Shown here piece by piece: positions 17,099-26,722 of a stretch of 64,000 nt of DNA (positions within the stretch are counted from its first letter, which is position 1; each line of letters starts with the position of its first letter). Under the pieces are notes generated by a model. The model did not search any database and was not told where the DNA came from. It was given only the letters and a program-made list of their open reading frames with translations. The stretch is taken from contig NZ_AP025286.1 of NCBI RefSeq assembly GCF_036492245.1, positions 1,798,001 through 1,862,000 of the forward strand, in the 5' to 3' direction. This DNA comes from Treponema bryantii (lineage in GTDB: Bacteria > Spirochaetota > Spirochaetia > Treponematales > Treponemataceae). A program made the translations under genes and the position numbers.

Positions 17099-18783
17099 AC
17101 GAACCTCGACATTTCCTCAGGTGGAATCGGCTTTGAAAAATAATATCCCTGGATAATATCACAACCAGCTTCTTTAAGAAGATTGAGTTCATCTTCAGTT
17201 TCAACACCTTCTGCGACAACAAGTACTCCGAGATTTTTTGCAATATCAAGAACAAGTTCAACAAGTTTCATCTCTTTATTGCCTGGCTGGATATTTCTGA
17301 TAAATGCCTTATCCATTTTAAGAACATCAATTGGCATAGAGGTAAGCATATTCAGGGAAGAGTAGCCTGAACCAAAATCATCCATTTCAACTTTATGTCC
17401 AAGTGAACGAAGATTTTTTACAACTTCGATGATATGCTTTGAATCAGCGGTATAAGCAGACTCAGTAATTTCTAACATGTATTCAGAAGCAGACAGTCCG
17501 TTTTCTTTTACAATTTTAGTTATAAAATCTGTCATGTCAGGTGCTGCAATATCTACACGAGAAACATTTACTGAAACCGGAATTGTAACGCCAAGCTCTT
17601 TTTTCCATGCAGCTATCTGACGGGCAGCTTCTTCCCAGACATAACGATCAAGTTTTGTAACAAGTCCGTTCTCTTCAAAAAGAGGAATAAATAAGTCAGG
17701 ACGAACAAAACCAAGTTCAGGATGCACCCATCTTACAAGAGCTTCTGCGCTGCATAAAACAGGCTTATCACCTTTAATATTAAACTTTGGCTGATAGTTT
17801 ACCTTGAACTGTTTCTGCTCGATAGCAGCTTCAAAATCCTGCAAAAGGTGAGCATCAAAAACTTCTTTTTCGGACATCTTATCATCATAAATACAGATAT
17901 CGCTGTTGCCGGAAGTTTTACTGCGCAGGGAATTACAGGCCTGTACCGCGTGATCAAAACGCTGAAGCATTGTAAAGCTGTGTTTTTCATCAGTATAAAC
18001 ACCAAGTCTTAAACGGGTTTCAGAAGGTTTTAGAAGAGATGATAGAGCTTCATTTATCTTATCAAGAAAAATACCATAATCATTCTGATGAGGAACATAA
18101 AGGTAAAAATAATCTGCTTCATTGCGGCCGGCAATACCACCAGTTTTCAGAAGAACTTTACGTATACCATCTGCCATTGCATTCAAAACTTCATCACCAA
18201 AATTGCGACCTTTCAACTGATTCAAGAGATGGAAGCGTGTAAAGTTTATAACAATTGCATCCATTACAGTATCAGGGAAACGCTGATCAAACTGTGAAGC
18301 ATATTCAAAAAAAAATTCAGGACTGTAGAGAAGTGTAAGTTTATCAAATTCTGTAGCGTGAATTATTTTTGAATTTTCAAATAACTGAATTGAATGGCGG
18401 ACTCGAGCGAGAATAACCTCAGGTAAATCATAAGGCTTTGTAAGAAAATCTGCTGCACCAAGTTTAAGACTTTCTATTTCACTGGATTTTTCAGAGGTTA
18501 GAACAATAACAGGAATATCTGTGATTGAACCTTCTTCCTTCATGGTTTTCAAAACTTCATAACCATCAAGAACAGGCATAAGAAGATCCAGCAGAACTAA
18601 AGAAAGATTATCACCATAGGTATGAATCTTTTCTAGAGCTTCTTTACCGTCTGAAGCAAAAATCACCTTATACTCTGTTTCGATTATATTGCCAAGAAGT
18701 TCGCGATTCAGAGCTTCATCATCAACGATAAGAACGGTTCTTTTAAAGTCCTGCATTTCGCATAATTTGTTATCATCTCTCAT
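17095..18783 (-). CDS. Response regulator with degenerate GGDEF and EAL c-di-GMP phosphodiesterase
   Basis: 562 residues: receiver (about 14-130, phosphoacceptor D66 in LLDLLMP, LTSEKS, TKPYD), a GGDEF-like domain (about 145-300) and an EAL domain (about 312-562). The cyclase signature is replaced by GRNEADYF (219-226), so synthesis is unlikely. The phosphodiesterase set looks complete: EALVRW (347), SVNVS, EITES, MDDFGSGYSSL, KMDKAF, AEGVE and QGYYFSKP. Phosphorylation via the Hpt protein would therefore control c-di-GMP breakdown, often linked to motility. There is no Shine-Dalgarno; TATAAT ends 8 nt before the ATG, suggesting a leaderless mRNA. It is the first gene of the operon. Confidence 0.85.
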   Translation of the reverse strand: MRDDNKLCEMQDFKRTVLIVDDEALNRELLGNIIETEYKVIFASDGKEALEKIHTYGDNLSLVLLDLLMPVLDGYEVLKTMKEEGSITDIPVIVLTSEKSSEIESLKLGAADFLTKPYDLPEVILARVRHSIQLFENSKIIHATEFDKLTLLYSPEFFFEYASQFDQRFPDTVMDAIVINFTRFHLLNQLKGRNFGDEVLNAMADGIRKVLLKTGGIAGRNEADYFYLYVPHQNDYGIFLDKINEALSSLLKPSETRLRLGVYTDEKHSFTMLQRFDHAVQACNSLRSKTSGNSDICIYDDKMSEKEVFDAHLLQDFEAAIEQKQFKVNYQPKFNIKGDKPVLCSAEALVRWVHPELGFVRPDLFIPLFEENGLVTKLDRYVWEEAARQIAAWKKELGVTIPVSVNVSRVDIAAPDMTDFITKIVKENGLSASEYMLEITESAYTADSKHIIEVVKNLRSLGHKVEMDDFGSGYSSLNMLTSMPIDVLKMDKAFIRNIQPGNKEMKLVELVLDIAKNLGVLVVAEGVETEDELNLLKEAGCDIIQGYYFSKPIPPEEMSRFV

Positions 18784-18854
18784 ATCTATTTATTATATAA
18801 CAGATTATTGGATAAAGCGATTTTTTTTAATTCTGGATTATTATTTTAGTAAAC

Positions 18855-18925
18855 TTTAATAATACTAAATTATTTTATTATATTTTAATTTTTCTATTGA
18901 ACAAAGAATTATTTTTATATAAACT
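18855..18925 (+). promoter_or_regulatory. Shared box and promoter of the acyl-CoA ligase
   Basis: TTTAATAATACTAAA lies at 18855-18869. TTGAAC (18897-18902) and TAAACT (18920-18925) form a promoter with a 17-bp spacer, and the ATG at 18932 sits where transcription should start. From the box to the -35, 42 bp, spacing and much of the sequence equal those at 26611-26658. Confidence 0.6.
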
Positions 18926-18931
18926 CATGAT

Positions 18932-20578
18932 ATGATTGAATTAACTTTATCACAGTTATTAAGAGAAAAGACTAACAATAACCCGGTTCAGGAATTCATG
19001 GTATATGCAGACCGTGATCTTCGTTTTACTTATGCACAGTTTGATAAGCGTGTTGATGATCTGGCTTGTGGTCTATATGCAATAGGAGTTAGAAAGGGCG
19101 ATAATGTAGGTATCTGGGCAACTAATGTTCCGGACTGGCTTACATATATGTTTGCCTGTGCACGTCTTGGAGCTGTTGCCGTTACAGTAAATACAAGCTA
19201 CAAGCTTCATGAATTGGAATATCTTGTAAAGCAGGCTGACCTTACAACTCTTTGTCTTACAGACGGTGTAAAGGATTCAAACTATGTTCAGATGATTAAA
19301 CAGCTTGTTCCTGAGCTCGACGAATATGAGCGCGGCTGTCTTAAGTCTGCACGTTTCCCATGCCTTAAAAATGTTGTTTTCATGGGACCAGAAAAGTACC
19401 GCGGACTTTATTCTACACCAGAATTGCTCTTGCTTGGTCAGCATGTTGATATTGAAATCATTCACAAAATTGAATCGGAAGTTACTCCAGATGATGTTGT
19501 AAACATGCAGTATACATCTGGTACAACAGGATTCCCTAAAGGAGTTATGCTTACTAGCCGCAACATTATCAATGATGGTTTCATTATTGGTGAAAGAATG
19601 CGCTATACAGAAAAAGATAAGCTTTGTCTTGTTGTTCCTCTTTTCCATTGTTTTGGAATTGTACTTGGTGTTATGGCAGTTTTAACTCACGGTGGTACAC
19701 ATGTACTGCTCGAAAGTTTTGATCCGCTTGTAGCTCTTGCTTCAATTCAGAAAGAGAAGTGTACTTCGCTTTATGGTGTTCCTACAATGTTTATTGCAGA
19801 GTTGAATCATCCGATGTTCAATATGTTTGATTTAACATCTCTCCGTACAGGAATTATGGCTGGTTCTGGTGTTCCAGTTGAACTGATGAAGCGTGTAAAT
19901 GATGTTATGCACATGCCGGAAATTACTTCAGTTTACGGTCTTACAGAATCAAGTCCAGGAATGACTCAGAGTCACTGGGATGACAGCCTTGAAGTACGTG
20001 CTACAACAGTTGGTGATGCTTTTGATGGAATTGACGTAAAGGTTCTTGATCCTGAAACAGGTAAAGAATGTCCTGTTGGAGTACAGGGTGAAATGTGCTG
20101 TAAGGGCTGGAATGTAATGAAAGGTTATTACAAGATGCCTGAAGCTACAGCTGAGACAATTGATGCTAACGGTTACCTCCACAGTGGTGACCTTGGAATT
20201 AAAGACGAAAACGGAAATTATAAAATCACTGGTCGAATTAAGGATATGATTATCCGCGGTGGTGAAAATATTTATCCTCGCGAAATTGAAGAGTTCCTTA
20301 TCCAGATACCTGAAATTAAAGATATTCAGGTAGCTGCAGTAAAGAGTGAACGCTATGGTGAAATCACAGGTGCCTTCATAATCCTCCATGAAGGAAAAAC
20401 TCTTACAGAGCAGGATGTAATTGAGTTCTGCCGCGACAAGCTTTCTAAGTTCAAGTGGCCTCAGCTTGTTATGTTTATGGAGGAATTCCCTATGACAGGT
20501 TCTGGAAAAATCCAGAAGTTCAAGCTTACAGAAATCGGTACAAAGTATCGAAGGGAAGTATTAAAAGTAGAAGACTAG
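18932..20578 (+). CDS. AMP-forming acyl-CoA ligase (fatty acyl-CoA synthetase type)
   Basis: A 548-residue ANL-superfamily enzyme. The P-loop motif [15 protein letters not shown] starts near residue 193; [12 protein letters not shown] is the substrate/AMP loop, YLHSGDLG binds ATP ribose, [18 protein letters not shown] is the hinge region, and the catalytic lysine is in [10 protein letters not shown] near the C-terminus. It activates a carboxylic acid to acyl-AMP and then acyl-CoA in the cytosol. The sequence resembles the broad medium- and long-chain group, so the acid is uncertain. The shared upstream box links it to the VOR operon and to the other ligase at 27366. No ribosome site is present; see the promoter entry. 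Confidence 0.85.
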   Translation: MIELTLSQLLREKTNNNPVQEFMVYADRDLRFTYAQFDKRVDDLACGLYAIGVRKGDNVGIWATNVPDWLTYMFACARLGAVAVTVNTSYKLHELEYLVKQADLTTLCLTDGVKDSNYVQMIKQLVPELDEYERGCLKSARFPCLKNVVFMGPEKYRGLYSTPELLLLGQHVDIEIIHKIESEVTPDDVVNMQYTSGTTGFPKGVMLTSRNIINDGFIIGERMRYTEKDKLCLVVPLFHCFGIVLGVMAVLTHGGTHVLLESFDPLVALASIQKEKCTSLYGVPTMFIAELNHPMFNMFDLTSLRTGIMAGSGVPVELMKRVNDVMHMPEITSVYGLTESSPGMTQSHWDDSLEVRATTVGDAFDGIDVKVLDPETGKECPVGVQGEMCCKGWNVMKGYYKMPEATAETIDANGYLHSGDLGIKDENGNYKITGRIKDMIIRGGENIYPREIEEFLIQIPEIKDIQVAAVKSERYGEITGAFIILHEGKTLTEQDVIEFCRDKLSKFKWPQLVMFMEEFPMTGSGKIQKFKLTEIGTKYRREVLKVED

Positions 20579-20691
20579 AGTAGTTTCCCTATCATCATTA
20601 AAAATATTATTTTTTTCTCACAAATACTTTTATTTTTTTCGTAATAGTAGTACTATCACAAGGATGCTCAAAATACGATAGGATAAAAGTT

Positions 20692-21603
20692 ATGTGGAAA
20701 TATATTCTTAAACGAATACTCCTCGCTTTATTTACCGTTCTCTTTATCTGTGTTATTACTTTTGCTTTGATGAATGCCATTCCTGGCGGACCTTTCAACA
20801 AAGAGAAGGCCTTAAGCGAGGCTACAATTGCATCTTTGAATGCACGCTACAATCTTGATAAACCACTTTATGTTCAGTTTATTTTGTACATGAAAAATCT
20901 TCTTCACGGAGATTTTGGTGTAAGTCTTAAAAATGGAAGGGAAATTAAAGAAATCATCAGTGAATCTTTCCCTGTATCATGCAGACTTGGTCTTTCTGCT
21001 GTAATAGTTGCCCTTATTCTTGGAACTATTTTTGGAAGTCTTGCTGCCCTTATGCGCAATAAGTGGCCTGACCGTTTAATCATCTTTTTTTCAACTCTGT
21101 TTACAGCCGTTCCAAGCTTCGTTCTTGCAACCTTACTTCTTTTAGTTTTCAGTATTAAACTCGGCTGGATTCCAGTATGGTCAGCAGAACATACAAACTA
21201 TTTACTGCCTGTAATTGCTCTTGCAGCATATCCAATGGCCTATACAACGCGACTTGCTAAAACAAGTATGCTCGATGCACTCAGTCAGGATTATATCCGA
21301 ACTGCAAAGGCAAAGGGCGTTTCTAAGTATAAGGTGATTTTTAAGCATGCCCTCAGAAACTCGCTACTTCCAATCATCACTTATGCAGGACCGGAAATTG
21401 CATACATCATTACCGGCTCTATGGTTGTTGAAACTGTATTTACAGTTGGTGGAATCGGTTCAAAGTTTGTTAGTGCAATCACTAACCGTGACTATACAAT
21501 GATTATGGCTACAACTATCTTCCTTGCCACTCTCATGGTTGTCGCAAATGTTATTTGTGATCTGCTGTACAAGGTAGTAGATCCTAGAATTAAATACGAA
21601 TAA
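20692..21603 (+). CDS. oppB: Oligopeptide ABC transporter permease OppB
   Basis: 303 residues with about six membrane helices. It begins MWKYILKRILLALFTV and has the MNAIPGGPF...ARYNLDKPLYVQF N-terminal loop of OppB/DppB. The EAA loop (YIRTAKAKGVSKYKVIFKHALRNSLLPI) contacts the ATPases. It forms the inner-membrane channel together with OppC. First gene of a five-gene operon in the order B-C-D-F-A; AGGATAAAAGTT precedes the ATG. Confidence 0.9.
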   Translation: MWKYILKRILLALFTVLFICVITFALMNAIPGGPFNKEKALSEATIASLNARYNLDKPLYVQFILYMKNLLHGDFGVSLKNGREIKEIISESFPVSCRLGLSAVIVALILGTIFGSLAALMRNKWPDRLIIFFSTLFTAVPSFVLATLLLLVFSIKLGWIPVWSAEHTNYLLPVIALAAYPMAYTTRLAKTSMLDALSQDYIRTAKAKGVSKYKVIFKHALRNSLLPIITYAGPEIAYIITGSMVVETVFTVGGIGSKFVSAITNRDYTMIMATTIFLATLMVVANVICDLLYKVVDPRIKYE

Positions 21604-21617
21604 GGCAGGAAGGTAAT

Positions 21618-22694
21618 ATGACTACTTTTGATGTAAATAAAACACCGGAAAAAATGGCTATGAGCCTTCAGCTTGATTTAAAGAAATTTGAGAAGGCTAC
21701 TGATGAAGAAAAAAAGCAGCAGGATGTAATGAGCGAAAGTACAACCTTTTTTAAGGATGGTATGAGAAAGCTCTTTAAGAATCCGCTTGCTGTTGCAAGT
21801 ATAATTATTCTTGCTTTTATTTTTGTAACAATTACAGTTGCACCACATATCGTACCTTACAGCTATGAAGAAATTCTTTCTGTTGAAGGAAAACGCGATA
21901 AGGGAGCAAAAAATCTAAGACCATTTGAATACAGTAAAGCTGAACAGGCTTATATTGAAAAGGGCAATTTCCGTTTTCCACATATTTTTGGAACAGACGA
22001 GCAGTGCCGCGACTATTTTATCCGTGTAATTTACGGAACAAGAGTTTCTCTTGTAGTAGGCTTTTTTGCCAGCATTATCGTTCTTTTAATTGGAATTATT
22101 TACGGAAGTATTTCAGGTTATGCAGGAGGAAAGGTCGATCTGATAATGATGCGAATAGTCGACATAATCTATTCGCTGCCGGATATGCTGGTAATCATTC
22201 TTCTTTCAGTTGTTCTTTCTAACGTTCTTCAGTTTAAGCCGGATTCATTCCTTGCAGGAATGGGTTCTAATATGGTTTCACTTTTCATTGTATTCGGACT
22301 TCTTTACTGGGTAGGTATGGCACGCCTTATCCGCGCTCAGATTCTTTCAATTAAAGAAAATGAATATATTCTGGCAGCACGCTCAATCGGAGCTAAGCCC
22401 GGACATATTATCAGAAAGCACATTATTCCTAACTGTCTTTCTGTAATCATTATTTCTACAGCACTTCAGATTCCTTCTGCAATCTTTACAGAAAGCTATC
22501 TGAGTTTTGTTGGTCTTGGTGTTCAGGCTCCAATGCCTTCTCTTGGTTCACTTGCTAACTCGGCACGTGGTGGTCTTCAGAGCTATCCGTATAAGCTTGT
22601 ATTCCCTGCAATTATGATTTGTCTTATTGTTTTAAGTCTGAATCTTTTAGGTGATGGCCTGCGTGATGCCTTTGACCCTAAATTGAAAAAGTAG
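21618..22694 (+). CDS. oppC: Oligopeptide ABC transporter permease OppC
   Basis: 358 residues: a long cytoplasmic N-terminus rich in charged residues, a first helix near 58-78, and five further helices. HIFGTDEQCRDYFIRVIYGTRVSL and ARSIGAKPGHIIRKHIIPNCLS are the OppC/DppC landmarks, the second being the coupling loop. YLSFVGLGVQAPMPSLG is also typical. GGAAGG lies 6 nt before the ATG, and the gene follows oppB after 14 nt. Confidence 0.9.
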   Translation: MTTFDVNKTPEKMAMSLQLDLKKFEKATDEEKKQQDVMSESTTFFKDGMRKLFKNPLAVASIIILAFIFVTITVAPHIVPYSYEEILSVEGKRDKGAKNLRPFEYSKAEQAYIEKGNFRFPHIFGTDEQCRDYFIRVIYGTRVSLVVGFFASIIVLLIGIIYGSISGYAGGKVDLIMMRIVDIIYSLPDMLVIILLSVVLSNVLQFKPDSFLAGMGSNMVSLFIVFGLLYWVGMARLIRAQILSIKENEYILAARSIGAKPGHIIRKHIIPNCLSVIIISTALQIPSAIFTESYLSFVGLGVQAPMPSLGSLANSARGGLQSYPYKLVFPAIMICLIVLSLNLLGDGLRDAFDPKLKK

Positions 22695-22704
22695 GCGGTA
22701 TTGT

Positions 22705-23709
22705 ATGAGCGATGTTTTATTAAGAGTAGATGATTTACACACAGCTTTTACAACCGACAATGGTGAAGTTCAGGCTGTAAACGGAATTTCTTTTGATTTG
22801 AATCCTGGTGAGATTCTGGGTATTGTAGGTGAGTCTGGATCTGGAAAAAGTGTTACTGCTTATTCTATTATGCAGATTCTTGCCGGTAACGGTTATGTAA
22901 AAAGCGGAAATGTTTTTTATAAAGGTAAGGATATTCTGAAATTTTCTTCTGATGAAATGAAGAGCTTCAGAGGTAAGTGCTGTTCTATTATTTTCCAGGA
23001 TCCTATGACAAGCTTGAACCCGGTATTTACTATCGGTAATCAATTGAAAGAGGCTATTAAGCTTCATACAGACAAGCGCGGTGCGGAACTTAATAGCCGT
23101 GCCATTGAGATGCTGGAGCTTGTTGGAATTAACGAGCCTGAGCGCCGTCTCAAGCAGTATCCGTTTGAGCTTTCGGGCGGTATGAGACAGCGCGTAATGA
23201 TTGCTATGGCCTTAGCTTGTGAGCCGGACATTCTTATTGCCGACGAACCGACTACCGCCCTCGACGTAACAATCCAGGCACAGATTCTTGAAGAGATTCA
23301 GAAACTTCAGAAGAAGATGGGAATGGCTGTAATTCTCGTAACTCACGACCTTGGTGTTATTGCAAATCTTTGTGATGATATTATCGTAATGTACGGCGGT
23401 AAGGTTTGTGAACGCGGAACTGCCGATGAAATCTTCTACAACTCTAAGCACGAATATACAAAAGGTCTTTTAAAATCAATTCCAAATACAACTAATATGA
23501 ATCAAAAGCTGGAACCGATTTCCGGTACTCCAATCAATCTTTTGAATCTTCCAAAAGGCTGTTCATTCTGTACACGCTGTAAGAACGCAATGAAGATTTG
23601 TCTTGAAGAGCCTCCTGAGGAACTCTTTATCAATGATAATCATATTGCTTCATGCTGGATGAATGTAAAAGAAGCAGCAGAAAAATTAACAGCTAAGGAG
23701 GTTCAATAA
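22705..23709 (+). CDS. oppD: Oligopeptide ABC transporter ATPase OppD
   Basis: 334 residues with Walker A GESGSGKS, Q-loop FQDPMTSLNPVF, signature LSGGMRQR, Walker B ILIADEPTTALD and the switch histidine in VTHDLGV. The cysteine-rich tail (GCSFCTRCKNAMKIC...SCW) is the oligo_HPY region that carries an Fe-S cluster or metal in some peptide transporters. It pairs with OppF to power uptake. The stop overlaps the oppF start. Confidence 0.9.
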   Translation: MSDVLLRVDDLHTAFTTDNGEVQAVNGISFDLNPGEILGIVGESGSGKSVTAYSIMQILAGNGYVKSGNVFYKGKDILKFSSDEMKSFRGKCCSIIFQDPMTSLNPVFTIGNQLKEAIKLHTDKRGAELNSRAIEMLELVGINEPERRLKQYPFELSGGMRQRVMIAMALACEPDILIADEPTTALDVTIQAQILEEIQKLQKKMGMAVILVTHDLGVIANLCDDIIVMYGGKVCERGTADEIFYNSKHEYTKGLLKSIPNTTNMNQKLEPISGTPINLLNLPKGCSFCTRCKNAMKICLEEPPEELFINDNHIASCWMNVKEAAEKLTAKEVQ

Positions 23710-24689
23710 TGAGCGCTGATATTATTAAACCGAATAATACTCCAATTCTTGAAGTTCAGAACCTCAAAAAATATTTCCCTGTTCGTTCTGGTTTTAAGAA
23801 ACTTACTCTTAAAGCTGTAGACGGAGTTTCATTCACAATCAACCGTGGAGAAACACTTGGTCTGGTAGGTGAGTCTGGATGTGGAAAAACTACTGTAGGA
23901 CGCACACTTCTTCAGCTTTATAAACCAACTGATGGAAAAGTTATTTTTGATGGACAGGAAGTAACTGATAAAAACATTAATGATATCCGTAAGAAAATGC
24001 AGATGGTTTTCCAGGATCCTTATTCTTCTTTGAATCCACGCATGACTGTAGAAGATATCATTGGTGAGCCACTGGATGTTCATCATCTTTATTCAAGCAA
24101 GGCTGAACGCCGTGAAAAGATTCTTCATCTTATGGAACTTGTAGGCTTGAACTCTGAACACGCAACCCGTTATGCACACGAGTTCTCTGGTGGTCAGAGA
24201 CAGCGTATCGGTATTGCCCGAGCTCTTTCTGTAAAGCCCGACTTTATTGTCTGCGACGAACCAGTATCAGCTCTCGACGTTTCTATTCAGGCCCAGATCA
24301 TCAATATGTTTGAAGAGCTCCAGGAAAAGCTTGGACTTTCTTATCTTTTCATTGCTCATGACCTTCTTGTTGTTCAGCATATTTCTAAACGAATTGCCGT
24401 AATGTATCTTGGTAAGCTTGTAGAGATTGGTGATGCTGATGAGGTTTGTAACAGTCCGATTCATCCATATTCAATCAGTCTTCTTTCTGCTGTTCCTATT
24501 CCGGATCCTAAACTGGAACGCAGCAGACAGAGAATTGTTCTTGAAGGTGATGTACCAAGTCCTCTTGCTATGCCTGAAGGCTGTCCATTCAGAACAAGAT
24601 GTAAATATGCAACAGAGAAGTGTAAGACAGAAATGCCTGCACTTACAGACAGAGGCAACGGACACTTTGCTGCCTGTCACAACAAATAG
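23709..24689 (+). CDS. oppF: Oligopeptide ABC transporter ATPase OppF
   Basis: 326 residues with Walker [10 protein letters not shown]-loop [12 protein letters not shown], signature FSGGQRQR, Walker [13 protein letters not shown] and AHDLLVV. The C-terminal [14 protein letters not shown] tail matches the OppF family. AGGAGG is in place upstream inside oppD. The binding-protein gene follows after 71 nt. Confidence 0.9.
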   Translation: MSADIIKPNNTPILEVQNLKKYFPVRSGFKKLTLKAVDGVSFTINRGETLGLVGESGCGKTTVGRTLLQLYKPTDGKVIFDGQEVTDKNINDIRKKMQMVFQDPYSSLNPRMTVEDIIGEPLDVHHLYSSKAERREKILHLMELVGLNSEHATRYAHEFSGGQRQRIGIARALSVKPDFIVCDEPVSALDVSIQAQIINMFEELQEKLGLSYLFIAHDLLVVQHISKRIAVMYLGKLVEIGDADEVCNSPIHPYSISLLSAVPIPDPKLERSRQRIVLEGDVPSPLAMPEGCPFRTRCKYATEKCKTEMPALTDRGNGHFAACHNK

Positions 24690-24760
24690 ATAATAAGTTT
24701 GCGTTGCAGACTTTATATAAAAAATAATTCAAATGATTTTTTTACAGGAGGAAAACATTT

Positions 24761-26515
24761 ATGAAAAAAACAGCGATAGTATTTGCTGCTGCACTTGTGA
24801 GCATTGTATTGCTCGGTTGTGCAAAAAAAGATGCTAAATCTTCTGGAAACAATGCTTCATCTTCAACTGTACCTACAACTGCCCCAGATGCATCTAAACT
24901 TGTAAACAAAAATTTTATTGATCCTCTTAAGGACTGGTCTAAGTACGACAACCTTATTAAAGAAATTAAGGCTGAAACAAATTACGAAATTCGTACAAAG
25001 AAAATGCACGAAGCAGAAGACATTCTTATGTCTAACTACTGTGTAATTCCTTTGTATTACTACAACGACATTTATCTTCAGAAATCTTATGTAAGCGGAA
25101 TCTATGCAAACGCATTCGCTACAAAATTCTTTATGTATGCAAAAATGAACAATGGAGCAAAAACACTCCATATCAATCTTGCATCTGAACCAGATTATCT
25201 TGACCCTGCATTGAACTCTTCTGTAGACGGTGCTTGTCTTGCTGCAAACTCATTCTCTGGTCTTTATACATATAACGACAAGGGTGTAACAGTTCCAGCT
25301 TGTGCAGAAAGCTACAAAGTTTCAAAAGATGGTCTTACATATACTGTAACTCTTAAGAAAGGCCTTAAATGGTCTGATGGTTCTGACCTTACAGCTGCAG
25401 ACTTTGAATACTCATGGAAACGCGCAGTTTCTCCAGATACAGCAGCTGACTATGAATATATGTTCTCTGGATTTGAAGGTTATGCAGAAGGCAATCTCAA
25501 TGTAAAAGCTGTAAATGATACAACTCTTGAATTCAAGCTTATTGCACCTTGTGCATACATTGAAGATCTTATGGCATTCCCAACTTTCTATCCAGTTTGC
25601 AAGAAGTATGTTGAAGCACACTCAACTCCATCAACTCCTGGAGCATGGTGTACAGAAGCAGGCTTTGTAAGCAACGGTGCTTTCGTTTGTACAGAATGGA
25701 AACACGATGTTTCTATGACTTACACAAAGAACCCATACTGGTTTGATGCAGACAAAGTTTCTGTTGAAAAGCTTGAGTTCATGCTTTCTGCTGATGACAC
25801 TGCAATCTTTGCAGCATACAACGCTGGAAATCTTGATTTTGCTGATGAAGTTGCAAACGACGAAATCGCAAAACTTCTTGAAACAAAGAACCCTGAATTC
25901 TATATCGTAGACGAGCTTGGTACTTACTATGTAGCTTTCAATGCTAAGAGTAAGCTTTTCGAAGGAAAAACTGCAGAGCAGGCTGCTTGTATGAGACAGG
26001 CATTCTCACTTCTTATCGACCGCGAATACATCTGTGAAAACATTGCACAGACAGGTCAGGTAGCTGCTAACGCATTTATTCCTCTTGGAATGGCAGATGG
26101 TAACGGCGGTATCTTTAAATCTGAAGTTTTGAAGCAGGGTTACTATGATCCAAGTGCAATCAATAATAATCAGGCTGAAACAGTAAATAAGGCTCGTCAG
26201 CTTCTTATTGCTGCAGGCTTTAAGTTTGATTCAGAAGGAAAACTTTCTTCAGAAACTCCAATTTCTATTGAATATCTCTTGAACCAGAACACAAATCACA
26301 TTGCAATTGCTGAATCTATCCAGCAGGATCTTTCTGCTGTTGGTATCAAGATGACAATTCAGGTTCAGGACTGGAACGTATTCCTCGAAGAGCGTAAGAA
26401 CGGAAACTTCGACATTGCTCGTGAAGGCTGGATTGCTGACTTCAACGACCCAATCAACATGCTTGAAATGTGGATTTCTACATCTGGTAACAACGACTGC
26501 CAGTTCGGTCGCTAA
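24761..26515 (+). CDS. oppA: Peptide-binding lipoprotein OppA with permuted domain order
   Basis: 584 residues. Signal and lipobox end at C20 (SIVLLGC). A Ser/Thr/Pro linker runs to about 45. Residues about 46-129 (DWSKYDNLIKEIK, RTKKMHEAEDILM, CVIPLYYYNDIYLQKSYVSG, TKFFMYAKM) are what family SBP_bac_5 proteins carry at their C-terminus. The usual N-terminal lobe begins only after that (TLHINLASEPDYLDPALN, from 135), and the normal order then runs to IADFNDPINMLEMW and stops at NNDCQFGR, exactly where other family members continue into the displaced segment. The protein therefore looks circularly permuted rather than truncated. AGGAGG precedes the ATG; the gene stops 5 nt before an R1 repeat. 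Confidence 0.85.
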   Translation: MKKTAIVFAAALVSIVLLGCAKKDAKSSGNNASSSTVPTTAPDASKLVNKNFIDPLKDWSKYDNLIKEIKAETNYEIRTKKMHEAEDILMSNYCVIPLYYYNDIYLQKSYVSGIYANAFATKFFMYAKMNNGAKTLHINLASEPDYLDPALNSSVDGACLAANSFSGLYTYNDKGVTVPACAESYKVSKDGLTYTVTLKKGLKWSDGSDLTAADFEYSWKRAVSPDTAADYEYMFSGFEGYAEGNLNVKAVNDTTLEFKLIAPCAYIEDLMAFPTFYPVCKKYVEAHSTPSTPGAWCTEAGFVSNGAFVCTEWKHDVSMTYTKNPYWFDADKVSVEKLEFMLSADDTAIFAAYNAGNLDFADEVANDEIAKLLETKNPEFYIVDELGTYYVAFNAKSKLFEGKTAEQAACMRQAFSLLIDREYICENIAQTGQVAANAFIPLGMADGNGGIFKSEVLKQGYYDPSAINNNQAETVNKARQLLIAAGFKFDSEGKLSSETPISIEYLLNQNTNHIAIAESIQQDLSAVGIKMTIQVQDWNVFLEERKNGNFDIAREGWIADFNDPINMLEMWISTSGNNDCQFGR

Positions 26516-26520
26516 TTCCT

Positions 26521-26595
26521 GATAGATTGCTTCGTCGCTGACGCTCCTCGCAATTACGAAATACGTCATTGCGAGCCGCAGTCGAAGCAATCTAT
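26521..26595. repeat. Palindromic repeat, family R1 (copy 2)
   Basis: AGATTGCTTCGTCG at 26524 pairs with GAAGCAATCT ending at 26594, with CTCGCAATTACG and CGTCATTGCGAG inside. It begins five bases after the oppA stop and may end or stabilise that transcript. Copies at 4916 and 27283 share the ends. Confidence 0.85.
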
Positions 26596-26610
26596 TTTTA
26601 TACAACAAAC

Positions 26611-26681
26611 TTTAATTATACTAAATATTTTTATTATTTTTTAACTTTTCTATTGAATTTTTCAATCATATCCTGTAATAT
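26611..26681 (+). promoter_or_regulatory. Shared box and promoter of the XRE-cupin/ligase operon
   Basis: TTTAATTATACTAAA lies at 26611-26625. TTGAAT (26653-26658) and TAATAT (26676-26681) have a 17-bp spacer. The 42-bp distance from box start to -35 is identical to that at 18855-18897, and the stretch TTTTCTATTGAA before the -35 is shared. Confidence 0.6.
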
Positions 26682-26722
26682 TCAAAATATAACGAGGCAT
26701 ATTTATGTCTCAAGGGGTAAAT

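Noticed and set aside
17095-18783. An active diguanylate cyclase in the EAL protein
   Set aside because: The GGDEF motif reads RNEADYF, without the glycines needed for GTP.
24761-26515. OppA as a truncated pseudogene missing its C-terminus
   Set aside because: The missing C-terminal segments are present after the signal peptide, in frame, so nothing obvious is lost.
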